This document shows positions 8,093-18,913 of a stretch of 64,000 bases of DNA, piece after piece (the stretch's first letter is position 1; every line of letters begins with the position of its first letter). Both the position numbers and the translations under genes were made by a program. The stretch is from Bacteroidetes bacterium B1(2017) (GTDB lineage: Bacteria; Bacteroidota; Bacteroidia; UKL13-3), in assembly GCA_002256395.1 (NCBI GenBank), contig NKJG01000002.1, forward strand, positions 273,098 through 337,097. Reading direction: 5' to 3'. The notes under the pieces were generated by a model. That model had not been told where the DNA came from. It made no database searches and was given only the letters and a program-made list of their open reading frames with translations.

Positions 8093-11023
8093 TTAGTTTT
8101 TCTCGTAAGTTGCTACTTCTACCTCTTTGTAATCCTGTATTTTGTAGCCTAATTTCTCAATTGGAGCTTTTACTTTTTCTTTATCACCTACAATTAAAAT
8201 AACCATCTTTTCTGGTTGAAGAATTTCTTTTGCTAATGCATTAATTTCTTCTTTAGTTAACGATTTAATGGTAACATTTTGTTGACGGATATAATCTTTA
8301 GGCAAGTTGTATTCAACCAATCTATTCAAGAAACTAGCTTTTTGGAAATTGGTTTCATAACGTAAGGCGTCACTTTGAGTTATAGATTTCTTCATAAAAT
8401 CTAGTTCCTCATCAGTAATACCATTGTTTTTGTAATTGTTTACTTCGTACATAATTTCTTTTAAAGCGCTATCTGTAGCCGAAGTACGTACACCTGTAGA
8501 AATTTCGTAAACACCTGGACGATCTCTATAACCACTATTGTATGAACGAATTCCATAAGTAAATCCTTTATCTTCACGAAGGTTTAAGTTAAGTCTACTG
8601 TTAAAGTTACCGCCCAAAGGATAATTCATAGCATTAGTTTTAAAGAATTTGCCATTCCAATCGTAGGTTTGACCCAAGTTACCGATACGAATTTCGGATT
8701 GAGCAGCTTTGTATTTATCTACTAACATTACCTGGTTACCATTAACAACTGTTGCAACTGGAGCTGCTATAACAGGGATAACAACACCTTTCTTCTTCCA
8801 ATTTTTCAAGAAATCTAATTTGCCCATAATTTCTTGTTCTGTAATATCACCAACAATTGTTAAGGTCGCAAAATCTGGTGCATAAAATCTATCGTAATAG
8901 CTTTGAACATCTTTAAGTGTCATTGCTTTAATAGATTTAAGTGTTCCATTTACAGGTTCTGCCGCAATAGATTTTCCATAAATCAATTTACCAAAAGCTA
9001 AATCAGCTGTTGCCCCTGCATCATATTTTTGAGAATTAATTCCTTGGTAATTTTGAGATTGATTTAACTTAAATTCATCTGCATTAAATTTAGGTCTCAT
9101 TAATTTTTCTTCAACCAACTTCAATGTAGCATCAATATTTTTCTTTACACATACAATTTGCATAAAGTGGTTGTCAGAGCCAGCACCGAAGCTTATCGAA
9201 CTACCTAATTTATCTAATTCATTTTCTAATTGCTCGCTCGTATAATTTACAGAAGCCTCTCCCATCATATCTGCAGTTAAATTAGCAAGACCCGTTTTTG
9301 CTGGATCACCTACTGCAATATTTCCACCTTTCATGTTTAATAAAATAGTAACGATAGGCGATTCTTTAGTTTCCGTACCAATTACTTTCATTCCATTATC
9401 CCAGTTTGCACTATAGAAATTAGGGATTTCAGTTAATTTTGCTGGTCCAGTTTCAGGACGTTTGCTTCTATCAAAATTATCTTTAGGAGTGGTATAACTT
9501 AATCCTTTGTATTCTAATTCAGTTTTGCCAGCGGTTTCTGTTTTAGGTGTTTCTTTCGCTTCGTCTTTATTGGCTGCAGCATTAGCTTTTTTAGGGAATA
9601 CATTTACTAAAGTGTAATTTTTACCTTTTATATATTGACGGAAAACACGCATTACATCTTCCTTTGTTACCTTAGTATAACGCGCAAGTTCGTCAGATAA
9701 GTTATAATTTTTCTCTAAACGTGGATTGCTGTGGCTTAAATACCAAGTTTGACTTAATATACTGGCTCTGCTTCCAACACTTTGCATGCTTTGAATGATA
9801 CTTGTTTCAAATTGTCCTTTTGCTCTATTTAAATCATCATCATTTACACCTTTAGCATCAAACTCATTTAATGCAGCCATAAATCCTTTTTCTATGTCAT
9901 TATCACCTTCAAAGTTTGGCATGGCAACAAATACAACCTCAAATTCGCCTGAAAGCTCGTATCCACCATTAAAGGAAACAGCTTGGAATGCTTTTTCAGG
10001 TTTAACAAAATTCTTATACAGAATTGAATTGCTACCATTACCCATCACATATCCTAAAATATCAAGAGCAGCTTCATCTGGATGGTAGTTTTTAACAGTT
10101 GGATAAGTAAATGCATACATTGGAGCAAATACATTATCACCATAGTTTACATATTTATTATCTGGTAATCTTACTGGGTCAATTCTTTGTGCACGCACTT
10201 CTGGACCTTTAGGAATTGGGCCAAAATACTTTTCTGTTAATTTTATAGCCTCAGCAGTGTTTACATCTCCTGAAATTACAATACAAGCATTGTTTGGTCC
10301 ATACCAGCGCATAAAGAAGTTCTTTAAATCGTCTACATTCACACGATCCAAATCTTCTAAATACCCAATAGTAGGCCAGCTGTAAGGATGTCCTTCAGGA
10401 TACAAGGCAGCATCTTTAATTTCATCTCTTTTGCCATAAGGTACGTTATCTACACGTTGTCCTTTTTCATTTTTAACAGTTGATCTTTGAACTTCAAATT
10501 TCTTTTGAGTAACCGAATCAAGCAAGAAACCCATTCTATCTGCTTCTAACCACAAGGCTGTTTCAAGATAGTTTGCAGGTAACGTTTCAAAATAATTGGT
10601 TCTATCTCTATTTGTGGTACCATTCATTTGACCACCCGCACCTTGAACAATTTTAAAATGCTCTTCATCTTTTACGTGCATAGATCCTTGAAACATCATA
10701 TGCTCAAAAAAGTGCGCAAACCCAGATTTTTTAGGGGTTTCGCGGGCCGAACCAACATGGTAAGTAACCTCTACATGCACAATTGGATCAGAGTGATCTT
10801 CGTGTACAATAAGCGTTAATCCATTAGGTAAACGATACTTCTTGTAAGAAATTTTCATTTCACCTGGCTTGGCACTAACAGAGTCCAGCAGGGTTGTTTG
10901 GGCTGGATAGGCAGGCACTGGAGTTTGGGCATTGCTTGTTTGGATTCCCAACAACAAGGCAAATGCTCCAGCAAATAATAAACCTTTTTTCATTTTAAAA
11001 TATTTGGTTAATGGTTTTTTCAT
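8093..11023 (-). CDS. M16 family (insulinase/pitrilysin-like) zinc metallopeptidase, two-domain
   Basis: HFFEHMMFQGS (HxxEH) motif, two M16 domains in 976 aa, signal peptide. Confidence 0.92.
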   Translation of the reverse strand: MKKPLTKYFKMKKGLLFAGAFALLLGIQTSNAQTPVPAYPAQTTLLDSVSAKPGEMKISYKKYRLPNGLTLIVHEDHSDPIVHVEVTYHVGSARETPKKSGFAHFFEHMMFQGSMHVKDEEHFKIVQGAGGQMNGTTNRDRTNYFETLPANYLETALWLEADRMGFLLDSVTQKKFEVQRSTVKNEKGQRVDNVPYGKRDEIKDAALYPEGHPYSWPTIGYLEDLDRVNVDDLKNFFMRWYGPNNACIVISGDVNTAEAIKLTEKYFGPIPKGPEVRAQRIDPVRLPDNKYVNYGDNVFAPMYAFTYPTVKNYHPDEAALDILGYVMGNGSNSILYKNFVKPEKAFQAVSFNGGYELSGEFEVVFVAMPNFEGDNDIEKGFMAALNEFDAKGVNDDDLNRAKGQFETSIIQSMQSVGSRASILSQTWYLSHSNPRLEKNYNLSDELARYTKVTKEDVMRVFRQYIKGKNYTLVNVFPKKANAAANKDEAKETPKTETAGKTELEYKGLSYTTPKDNFDRSKRPETGPAKLTEIPNFYSANWDNGMKVIGTETKESPIVTILLNMKGGNIAVGDPAKTGLANLTADMMGEASVNYTSEQLENELDKLGSSISFGAGSDNHFMQIVCVKKNIDATLKLVEEKLMRPKFNADEFKLNQSQNYQGINSQKYDAGATADLAFGKLIYGKSIAAEPVNGTLKSIKAMTLKDVQSYYDRFYAPDFATLTIVGDITEQEIMGKLDFLKNWKKKGVVIPVIAAPVATVVNGNQVMLVDKYKAAQSEIRIGNLGQTYDWNGKFFKTNAMNYPLGGNFNSRLNLNLREDKGFTYGIRSYNSGYRDRPGVYEISTGVRTSATDSALKEIMYEVNNYKNNGITDEELDFMKKSITQSDALRYETNFQKASFLNRLVEYNLPKDYIRQQNVTIKSLTKEEINALAKEILQPEKMVILIVGDKEKVKAPIEKLGYKIQDYKEVEVATYEKN

Positions 11024-11274
11024 TGATAAGTTTTAGAGCAAAACCGTATAAAATAGTTTCGTTCTAAAATATTTGTGCAATTTAAAGACTTTCGACTGAG
11101 TGCGACAAGTTTTTTTATAAATGGCCTTTACTTCTTTTGGGCGGCCTTTTGAATGGTTCATTATCCAAGAATGGACAATTGGGGAAAAATAGTTTAGAAT
11201 AATCGGTTCGGAAATAGCTTTTGACCTTGTATTCTATAAAAAGCTTCTTATTTTCGCCTCCACAACAAAATATC

Positions 11275-11811
11275 ATGAACAAGAGATTTTTAACCATAAC
11301 TGCATTAATTTTCACTGCTGCATTATTACGCCTTATCCCACATGCTCCTAATTTTAGTCCTATTGGTGCTATTGCCCTATTTGGAGGTGCTTATTTGAAT
11401 AAGAAATATTTGGCGTATTTAGTTCCAATTTTGGCCATGGTAGTTAGTGATTTGTTTTTGCCATTTTATGGCGCTGAAATGTTAATTACCTATTCCGCAT
11501 TTATGGTATCAATATTTATTGGAACCTTATTAAGAAACAATACAAGTTGGTATAAAATAGCTCTTGGTTCAATGAGTTCTTCAGTAGCTTTTTATTTAAT
11601 AACCAATTTTGTGTTTTTCTACCCTGTTACGATGGGAACATTATATACTCATGATTTTGCAGGAATGATGAACAGTTATATTGCCGGATGGCCTTTCTTC
11701 CAAAACACTTTTGCATCAGATCTTCTTTATTCAAGCATTTTGTTTGGTGGGTTTTATTTGTTAAATATTAACATCCCTTCTTTACGCACCGAAAAAATTA
11801 AGGCTTCATAA
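11275..11811 (+). CDS. DUF6580-like putative membrane protein
   Basis: ORF 11221..11811; likely start MNKRFLTITALIFTAALLRLIPHAPNFSPIGAIALFGGAYL; hydrophobic multi-TM. Confidence 0.7.
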   Translation: MNKRFLTITALIFTAALLRLIPHAPNFSPIGAIALFGGAYLNKKYLAYLVPILAMVVSDLFLPFYGAEMLITYSAFMVSIFIGTLLRNNTSWYKIALGSMSSSVAFYLITNFVFFYPVTMGTLYTHDFAGMMNSYIAGWPFFQNTFASDLLYSSILFGGFYLLNINIPSLRTEKIKAS

Positions 11812-13447
11812 AATCCATTTCATTCTTTTTGACTAGGAATTGAGCGCTCAGGTGGTATAAACCGCCTGGGCGTTTTTTGTACCCTTTGATTACAAATCTA
11901 TTTAATCCTTTTTTAAGTGAAAAAGTAGAATTGTCCAAATCTCCTTTCACAGGCTCTTTTATAGTAATAGTTACTTTTTGAATGGAGCGAGAATAGATTG
12001 TAACGTGTAAATTTTGATCTGCTAATTCCCTAATATCTAAAATAGAATCTTGATTTGCCATAACCATAACACTTGCTAACTCCATTTCAGGAATACCATT
12101 ACCAAGATATTTGTCAGGCTTATAATATTGAGAGGAGCTAAGGGTAAGGATTTCCTTGAGTTTTTCGGCGCTAGTATTTGGTGCTTGCTGCAATAATTGT
12201 GCAGCTACACCAGAAATAAGAGGCGCAGAATAAGAGGTACCATTACCCTCAAAAACTTTCCCATCTTTAGAAAGTAAAACTGTTCCCTTTCCTTGTGCAG
12301 CCAAATCAGGTTTTATACGCTTATCGGCCGTTGGGCCAACCGAGCTAAAACCTACATATGATCCAAATTTATCCACTGCACCAACTGATAATACATGTGG
12401 ACCATCTGCAGGTGCACTTATTTGGCGCCAAATATCATCTCCTTCATTGCCTCCGCTAGCAACCACAAGTATTCCTTTTGAGGCAGCTATTTCTGCTGCT
12501 TTGGTAATAATAGTAGTTTTGCCATCGAGTTCAGAATATTTATGCCCCATTTGTTTTTCATCATGCTTTGTATATCCTAATGATGAATTTATTATGTCGG
12601 CACCGGCACTATCTGCATATTCGGCAGCAAGTGTCCAAAAATACTCTTCAACTAAGTATTCACTAGCTGCATTTTCGCTTCTAAGTAAAATGTAATTTGC
12701 CTGCGGGGCTGTGCCACAAATTAAACCAGGTTGAAAGGCGGCCATACAACTAAGCACTGCTAAACCATGCTCATCATCATCAAAAACTTCCTCCTCACGT
12801 TCAACAAAATCATAAGCAGCCAAAATTCTTTTCTCTTTAAAGAGGTGTTTAAAGGGTTTTAGCTGATCCAAATTTTTAAACCCAGCATCAATTACAGCAA
12901 TTAAAACATCCTTACCTCCTATTCCATTCGAAACTATTTTTTCGTCATGTAATTGTTTTAACTGGCCATAGCTTCTGCCAGCCATAAGAGTGTCGTTTTT
13001 ATCTCTTTTGTTTTCAAAACTTTGTTCTAAAATATTTAATTGGTTCTCCAAACTATTTTCGGTGGCATCATCGGCTTCATCATAAAAATAGGCAGGTCCT
13101 AAATAGCTAACTCCAGAAACAAAAGGTAGCTTTTTTATAGTATCACCAATATTTTTTACTTCGCTAAGTATTATTGCCCCGTTTAGCCATCTACTGTTAC
13201 CATACATTACTAGAGGAAGGCTTGCCAATTGAGACAAATAAGCACTATCTGGTGGTACATCATTTACATTTAATGGAACTCTGTTTTTTGTCCTTCTATC
13301 AATTGCTTTTAAGGAAATGTAGCTCGAAGGTTGATAGAGTTGATTTTTATAATTTGGTTTATCCGCAAAGGCAACAAAATAAAATTTTTGCTGAGCCATT
13401 AGGTTCGAACCAAGCAATAATAAAAGAAGCGCTAAAAATGACCTCAT
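11798..13447 (-). CDS. S8 family subtilisin-like serine peptidase, secreted
   Basis: Catalytic motifs AVIDAGF (D), DDDEHGLAVLSCMAA (H), NGTSYSAPLISGVAA (S); signal peptide. Confidence 0.9.
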   Translation of the reverse strand: MRSFLALLLLLLGSNLMAQQKFYFVAFADKPNYKNQLYQPSSYISLKAIDRRTKNRVPLNVNDVPPDSAYLSQLASLPLVMYGNSRWLNGAIILSEVKNIGDTIKKLPFVSGVSYLGPAYFYDEADDATENSLENQLNILEQSFENKRDKNDTLMAGRSYGQLKQLHDEKIVSNGIGGKDVLIAVIDAGFKNLDQLKPFKHLFKEKRILAAYDFVEREEEVFDDDEHGLAVLSCMAAFQPGLICGTAPQANYILLRSENAASEYLVEEYFWTLAAEYADSAGADIINSSLGYTKHDEKQMGHKYSELDGKTTIITKAAEIAASKGILVVASGGNEGDDIWRQISAPADGPHVLSVGAVDKFGSYVGFSSVGPTADKRIKPDLAAQGKGTVLLSKDGKVFEGNGTSYSAPLISGVAAQLLQQAPNTSAEKLKEILTLSSSQYYKPDKYLGNGIPEMELASVMVMANQDSILDIRELADQNLHVTIYSRSIQKVTITIKEPVKGDLDNSTFSLKKGLNRFVIKGYKKRPGGLYHLSAQFLVKKNEMDFMKP

Positions 13448-14166
13448 GGGCGTTTATAAAATACAAGTTTTTGATGGACTAAATAGCCAGATTTGCCAGA
13501 ACTTTGAGTGTTTAAATTATTATTTACAAAATCTACAAGTCCAATGCCTTTGCAATAAACCGAACGAATAAGAACTTCCTCTATAGCATTATTTGCTAGG
13601 GCTTCTTGAACCTGAATACAATTATTAAAAACAGTATCTTGATTTGAAAAACTAAACCCCAGGTTTTGCATAAAGAATGTCCTTTTGCCTAAATTAGTAT
13701 ATTGATTTCCGTTCCAATTTAGAACAGAACCAATTGGAAAGACAATTTTAACGAGTCGAATATTGTCTGATACAACTTGAAGATTAGAATTGGTTTGGAT
13801 GGCAAAAAGACTTGTTCTTGGCTCCCAAACTAAACTATTTTTGAACAGAACTTTTCTAGTTATTTCAACGTGTTGGTTGAGTCCTTGGGCCGAAATCAAT
13901 CCGTTGTTTTCTTCCAATAAAAGGAATTGAAAGGTATCTATTTTGCCTGTGTTATCATTAAATGAAATAGAATCCACAGAGTACATTTTCACCCATCCCG
14001 AATCAAGGGGGTAGTAAGAATAACCTAAATCTAATAGCTCATCTTTTACTTCCGTTTTCTTGCAAGAAAACAATATACTTACCATTGAAAGGATAAGGAT
14101 GAACTTAAAGCAACAAATTCGATTAGGATAAATTGTCATTAGATATCTCTGCTTGATTGAATCCAA
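13444..14166 (-). CDS. Hypothetical lipoprotein
   Basis: Signal with lipobox-like ILFSCKK; 4 bp overlap with S8 peptidase start. Confidence 0.65.
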   Translation of the reverse strand: MDSIKQRYLMTIYPNRICCFKFILILSMVSILFSCKKTEVKDELLDLGYSYYPLDSGWVKMYSVDSISFNDNTGKIDTFQFLLLEENNGLISAQGLNQHVEITRKVLFKNSLVWEPRTSLFAIQTNSNLQVVSDNIRLVKIVFPIGSVLNWNGNQYTNLGKRTFFMQNLGFSFSNQDTVFNNCIQVQEALANNAIEEVLIRSVYCKGIGLVDFVNNNLNTQSSGKSGYLVHQKLVFYKRP

Positions 14167-15239
14167 CCACCACCAATAACATCATTTCCTTCGTAGAAAA
14201 CTGCACTTTGTCCAGGTGCAATCCCCTTTACTAGGGAATGAAAATCAACCTTCATTCTATTTTCTTCTTGAGAAATAGTTGCTAATGCTCCGGCGTCTTT
14301 ATACCTAACTTTAGTTAGCGATTCCATTGGGCTTAGGATAGATTCATATTTTTGCAAATTAATATTTCTAACCCACATTCCATTACGTTGTAATTCTTCT
14401 TCTCTACCTAAAACAACCGTATTTGTATCAGGTTTAATCTCTAGAACAAACATAGGTTCTCCCAATGCTATTTCTAGGCCTTTTCGTTGTCCAACCGTAT
14501 AAAATGGGTAGCCTCTATGTTTGCCCAGAACTTTACCTTCTCTGTTCACAAATAAGCCCCCATCTACCCTTTCTTCTAGACCATCTACTCTGCGCTTAAG
14601 AAATCCACGGTAATCGTTATCTGGTACAAAGCAAATTTCATAGCTTTCACTTTTATTTGCCAACTCGGTGAAACCTTTATCCAGGGCCATTTGCTTAATG
14701 TCGGTTTTATGAAAACCTCCTAATGGAAACTTGGTTCGAGCCAAACTTTCTTGACTTAGGCCCCAAAGAACATAGCTTTGATCTTTATGGTGATCAAGCC
14801 CACGGCTAACCACATATCTATTATTTTCTTGGCGTATTTGAGCATAATGACCTGTTGCAATAAATTCACAATCTAATTGATTAGCTCGTTTAAGTAAAGC
14901 TTCCCATTTAATGTGGGTATTACATAATACACAAGGGTTTGGCGTTCTTCCAGCCAAGTATTCTTCAATAAAATTATCGATTACATAATCGCCAAATTCA
15001 TCTCGAATATCTAAAATTAAATGGTGAATTCCATATTGCACAGCAATGGAACGAGCATCGTTTATGGAGTCTAAACTGCAACAGCCTGTTTCCTTTTTGC
15101 TGCCTCCACTGTTTTGGTAATCCCATGTTTTCATGGTTATTCCAACAACTTCATAGCCTTCTTCGGCTAACATTACGGCCGCTACGGTACTATCTATACC
15201 GCCGCTCATGGCCACTAAAATTCTTCCTTTTTTACTCAT
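14139..15239 (-). CDS. mnmA: tRNA-specific 2-thiouridylase MnmA
   Basis: VAMSGGIDSTVAA PP-loop; GCCSLDS; TPNPCVLCN; GQRKGL; SYEICFVPDNDYRGFL. Confidence 0.95.
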   Translation of the reverse strand: MSKKGRILVAMSGGIDSTVAAVMLAEEGYEVVGITMKTWDYQNSGGSKKETGCCSLDSINDARSIAVQYGIHHLILDIRDEFGDYVIDNFIEEYLAGRTPNPCVLCNTHIKWEALLKRANQLDCEFIATGHYAQIRQENNRYVVSRGLDHHKDQSYVLWGLSQESLARTKFPLGGFHKTDIKQMALDKGFTELANKSESYEICFVPDNDYRGFLKRRVDGLEERVDGGLFVNREGKVLGKHRGYPFYTVGQRKGLEIALGEPMFVLEIKPDTNTVVLGREEELQRNGMWVRNINLQKYESILSPMESLTKVRYKDAGALATISQEENRMKVDFHSLVKGIAPGQSAVFYEGNDVIGGGWIQSSRDI

Positions 15240-15327
15240 AGTTCAAAACAATTAAGGGTAAAAAGCCCTGGTGATTGAATGATACAAAGATAGTTTTAAG
15301 TTATTAGGAACGAATACTCCTGCTAAA

Positions 15328-15987
15328 TTATTCTTTCCAAACCGCTGGAAATAAAATATAGGCGAGTGTAATAACCAAAATATTAAAGGCAAACAATATC
15401 CCAAGATCCTTGTAAATTAAGCTAGAATCCAGTCCATCCATAGACCTCATGGCAGCTTTAATTACTATTAATAAGAGTGGAATAATAATTGGTAAGCTTA
15501 ATACGGGCATTAATAAGTTGCTATTTCCAGCTTTAGAGGCAATTGCCGAAAGCATGGTAAAGGTACTTGCAAAACCAAGGCAACCTAAAATGGTTACAGC
15601 TATGTAAAGGCCTAATGATTGAATTGGGTTGCCCATTAGTAAAGAAAATGTAGCCAAACAAAGGGAAGCTAAAACTATGTTTAATAAAGCATTATAAATA
15701 AACTTTGCCAATAGTAATTGTTGAGGTTGAACCAACATGTGGTAATACAAGTTTCTACCCTTTCCTTCACCTATAAAGCTTTTAGCAATGGCATTAATTG
15801 AAATAAACAACATAACAACCCAAAAGACACCATTCCATGTAGGGTTGTTTAACTGTTTTACAGCTAAGTATACAACAAATACAGAGGATAATACTTGTAA
15901 CAGAATCCCATTTAAGGCATAACGTTGCCTCCATTCTAGAAGAAGTTCTTTTCTAATTAAATTTTTGATGGCATTCATAAAGGCCAA
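15328..15987 (-). CDS. ccmB: Heme exporter protein CcmB-like
   Basis: KNLIRKELLLEWRQRYALNG..., six-TM CcmB-like protein with FIGEGKGRNLYYHMLVQP. Confidence 0.8.
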   Translation of the reverse strand: MAFMNAIKNLIRKELLLEWRQRYALNGILLQVLSSVFVVYLAVKQLNNPTWNGVFWVVMLFISINAIAKSFIGEGKGRNLYYHMLVQPQQLLLAKFIYNALLNIVLASLCLATFSLLMGNPIQSLGLYIAVTILGCLGFASTFTMLSAIASKAGNSNLLMPVLSLPIIIPLLLIVIKAAMRSMDGLDSSLIYKDLGILFAFNILVITLAYILFPAVWKE

Positions 15988-16022
15988 AAATAAGGATTAT
16001 CTTTAAAATCTGCTTAATAATT

Positions 16023-17105
16023 TTAGTCCATACCTAGCTCTTTAAGTCTTCTTATATGCGACTTTATAGCCATCCACAAGGTGTCATTTTGAAGGTAAGG
16101 AACACCATATTTATCTGCAGTGGCCTCTACAATTTTTGAAAGAGCAGGATAATGCAGGTGACAGATATTTGGGAATAAATGGTGCTCCACCTGAAAGTTA
16201 AGTCCCCCAACATACCAATTTAATAGCCAATTACGAGGTGCAAAATTGGCTGTTGTCATCAGTTGATGAACAGCCCATTCGTTTTCGGCAACATGGTTTT
16301 CATCTGGCATTGGCTGCGCCACACCTTCAACAATATGTGCCATCTGAAACACCAATGAAAAAATAAAACCTGCAACCATATGCATTGCTACAAATGAAAT
16401 TAAAACTTGATACCAAGTTAAATCCGTAAATAGTATTGGTAGACCAATGAAGACAAATAAATAAATAATTTTAACCCCAATCATTATTGAGAATTCCTTT
16501 TTGGGATCTCCTAAATGTTGTTTCATTAACCCAACTTTATAATAGCCAATTAATTGAGGAAGATCACCTAATAACATTGAAAATGTCATCATAGTATATA
16601 GCGGTAAAGAATATAAATATTGGTATTTATGGATAGGTTTTAAAGGCGTATGTTCTGAAAAACGCATAATCCAACGAGTTTGAATATCCTCATCCAAACC
16701 TTCAATATTGGTATAAGCATGATGGAAAATATTATGTTGAATTTTCCAGTTAAATACATTACTTCCAATAATGTACATACTCCACCCCATTATTTTGTTA
16801 ATCCATTTATGTTTTGAATAGGAATTATGTAAGGCATCGTGCATAACACTCATTCCTACACCTGCAGTGCCAAATCCAGAAACAATATACATTAAAAATG
16901 CCCATCCAAATGGCAGATTATAGTTGAAAATGGCAATAATTGGCAGAACATACAAGGCATATACCGAAACGGTTTTTACCACCATGATAAAATTGCCCTT
17001 GGTTGATAAATTATTCTCCTTAAAATAAGCATTTACATTTTGCCTTAACTCTTTGGCAAATTGTTTTTGAGTGTTTTCGTCGCTATGGAATTTAATTAGC
17101 TTCAT
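16023..17105 (-). CDS. Fatty acid desaturase (acyl-CoA desaturase)
   Basis: His boxes HDALHNSY, HNIFHHAYTN, QVEHHLFPNICH. Confidence 0.92.
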   Translation of the reverse strand: MKLIKFHSDENTQKQFAKELRQNVNAYFKENNLSTKGNFIMVVKTVSVYALYVLPIIAIFNYNLPFGWAFLMYIVSGFGTAGVGMSVMHDALHNSYSKHKWINKIMGWSMYIIGSNVFNWKIQHNIFHHAYTNIEGLDEDIQTRWIMRFSEHTPLKPIHKYQYLYSLPLYTMMTFSMLLGDLPQLIGYYKVGLMKQHLGDPKKEFSIMIGVKIIYLFVFIGLPILFTDLTWYQVLISFVAMHMVAGFIFSLVFQMAHIVEGVAQPMPDENHVAENEWAVHQLMTTANFAPRNWLLNWYVGGLNFQVEHHLFPNICHLHYPALSKIVEATADKYGVPYLQNDTLWMAIKSHIRRLKELGMD

Positions 17106-17299
17106 GCAAAATGGGTTTATGACTTAATAGCCCACCTTAAAGGGTAATTAAATTTATGTAAATGTAGGTTTAATTGATTAACTAAGTGTGATGTATAAAT
17201 TTTGGATCAAACTTTATTTCTTTAAAGCTTAAATAGTGGAGGTTAGAGCTAATACAAGTAATTAAAATGGTATAATTATAGTCAATTCTAATTTTCTAT

Positions 17300-17307
17300 T
17301 AATTTTG
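17300..17307 (+). promoter_or_regulatory. Candidate -7 promoter element for accC
   Basis: TAATTTTG matches TAnnTTTG 20 bp upstream of the ATG; no convincing -33 TTG identified. Confidence 0.3.
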
Positions 17308-17326
17308 TTCGATTTATCTTCAAAAC

Positions 17327-18802
17327 ATGAAAAAAATATTAATTGCTAACAGAGGCGAAATTGCCTTACGAGTAATGCGTACAGCAAAAGAAATGGGCAT
17401 TAAAACTGTTGCCGTTTTTAGCGAAGCAGACCGTAAAGCCTTACATGTTAGATATGCAGATGAAGCTGTTTGTATTGGCCCACCGCCAAGTAACCAAAGT
17501 TATTTATTAGGAGATAAAATCATTTCGGTTGCTTTAGAAACGGGTGCAGATGCCATACATCCAGGTTATGGTTTTTTAAGTGAGAATGCCAATTTTGCTC
17601 GTAAAGTAAAGGAAGCTGGGCTTATATTTATCGGTCCTTCGGCCGAAAGTATGGAGGTTATGGGAAGTAAAATTGGCGCTAAACAGGCTGTTTCAAAATT
17701 TAATGTGCCTTTAGTTCCTGGAACTCAGGAGGCATTAAGAGATGTGGCAGAAGCTAAAAAAATTGCCAATTCAATTGGTTACCCCGTTTTAGTTAAAGCC
17801 TCTGCAGGTGGCGGTGGAAAAGGAATGCGAGTAGTTAATGCTGAATCAGAATTTGAAGAATCTATTCGCATGGCTCAATCTGAGGCATTAGCTTCTTTTG
17901 GGGACGATAGTGTTTTTATTGAAAAATTTGTTGGATCGCCAAAACATATAGAAATTCAAGTATTAGGCGACCAACATGGCAATGTTGTTTATTTATTTGA
18001 GCGCGAATGTAGTATTCAGCGCAGGCATCAAAAGCTGATTGAGGAAGCTCCATCAAGCTGTCTTACTCCTGCTGTTAGAAAGTTAATGGGTGAGGCTGCA
18101 GTAAATGTCGCAAAAGCATCAAACTATTATGGAGCAGGAACTGTAGAGTTTCTGGTTGATCATGAGTTGAATTTTTATTTCTTAGAAATGAATACTCGTT
18201 TACAAGTTGAGCACCCCGTTACGGAACAAATTGTTGGCCTTGATTTAGTGAAAGAGCAAATAAGAATTGCACGCGGCGAAACCTTAGGATATACTCAGGA
18301 TGAGTTGAAAATTCATGGACATGCTATTGAACTTAGAGTTTGTGCAGAAGATCCAATGAATAATTTCTTACCGGATATTGGGAAATTAGTTAGTTATAAA
18401 ACACCACAAGGTTACGGGGTAAGAGTAGATGATAGTTTTGAAGAAGGCATGGAAATTCCTATTCAATATGATCCTATGATTGCCAAGTTAATTACGTTTG
18501 GTGCTACTAGGCAAGAAGCAATTGACAGAATGAAACGTGCCATTTCGGATTATCGAATTAGTGGAATTGAAACAACCTTAAGTTTTGGAACATTTGCCAT
18601 GAACCATGAGGCATATGTTAAAGGAGATTTTGATACAAAATTTATTGAGAAATATTTTTCTCCAGACTTGCTTAAAAAGACGAACACTGAATTAAATGAG
18701 GCTGCCGCATTTAGTGCTGGGAATATTTTCTTTCAATATGAAGGAAAGGAAACCAAAACAATTGAAAACACTTCTAGTAATTGGCAGTTGAGGCGTAAAT
18801 AG
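17327..18802 (+). CDS. accC: Acetyl-CoA carboxylase biotin carboxylase subunit
   Basis: MKKILIANRGEIALRVMRTAKEMGIKTVAVFSEAD; KASAGGGGKGMRVV; FLEMNTRLQVEHPVTE. Confidence 0.93.
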   Translation: MKKILIANRGEIALRVMRTAKEMGIKTVAVFSEADRKALHVRYADEAVCIGPPPSNQSYLLGDKIISVALETGADAIHPGYGFLSENANFARKVKEAGLIFIGPSAESMEVMGSKIGAKQAVSKFNVPLVPGTQEALRDVAEAKKIANSIGYPVLVKASAGGGGKGMRVVNAESEFEESIRMAQSEALASFGDDSVFIEKFVGSPKHIEIQVLGDQHGNVVYLFERECSIQRRHQKLIEEAPSSCLTPAVRKLMGEAAVNVAKASNYYGAGTVEFLVDHELNFYFLEMNTRLQVEHPVTEQIVGLDLVKEQIRIARGETLGYTQDELKIHGHAIELRVCAEDPMNNFLPDIGKLVSYKTPQGYGVRVDDSFEEGMEIPIQYDPMIAKLITFGATRQEAIDRMKRAISDYRISGIETTLSFGTFAMNHEAYVKGDFDTKFIEKYFSPDLLKKTNTELNEAAAFSAGNIFFQYEGKETKTIENTSSNWQLRRK

Positions 18803-18825
18803 TCTGAATTAATTAGAATACAGAT

Positions 18826-18870
18826 GGCCTATTGGTGTGCAAAAGCTCGTACCAATAGGCTATTTTTTTT
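18826..18870 (+). terminator. Rho-independent terminator after accC
   Basis: gcctattggt-gtgcaaaagctcgt-accaataggc followed by tattttttttt. Confidence 0.85.
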
Positions 18871-18913
18871 AGCAAATTTAGTACATCTTTGAGTGCAAGA
18901 ATTAGCAATCCCC

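Noticed and set aside
9795-10088. Antisense ORFs opposite long genes (e.g. 9795..10088, 12447..12695, 21662..22288, 35622..35810, 36358..36726, 41740..41988, 61701..62084)
   Set aside because: All are shadow ORFs opposite well-supported CDSs, with no family motifs.
11024-11274. Riboswitch upstream of the DUF6580-like gene
   Set aside because: Looked for a structured leader in the upstream region; saw no recognisable cobalamin-box or other aptamer signature.
13444-15239. 28 bp overlap between lipoprotein and mnmA as possible programmed coupling
   Set aside because: Likely start-site ambiguity: a downstream ATG (MTIYPNRICC) in the lipoprotein ORF removes most of the overlap.
15328-15987. Cytochrome c maturation operon around ccmB
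   Set aside because: No ccmA/ccmC/ccmE genes adjacent; only a lone ccmB-like gene is visible.
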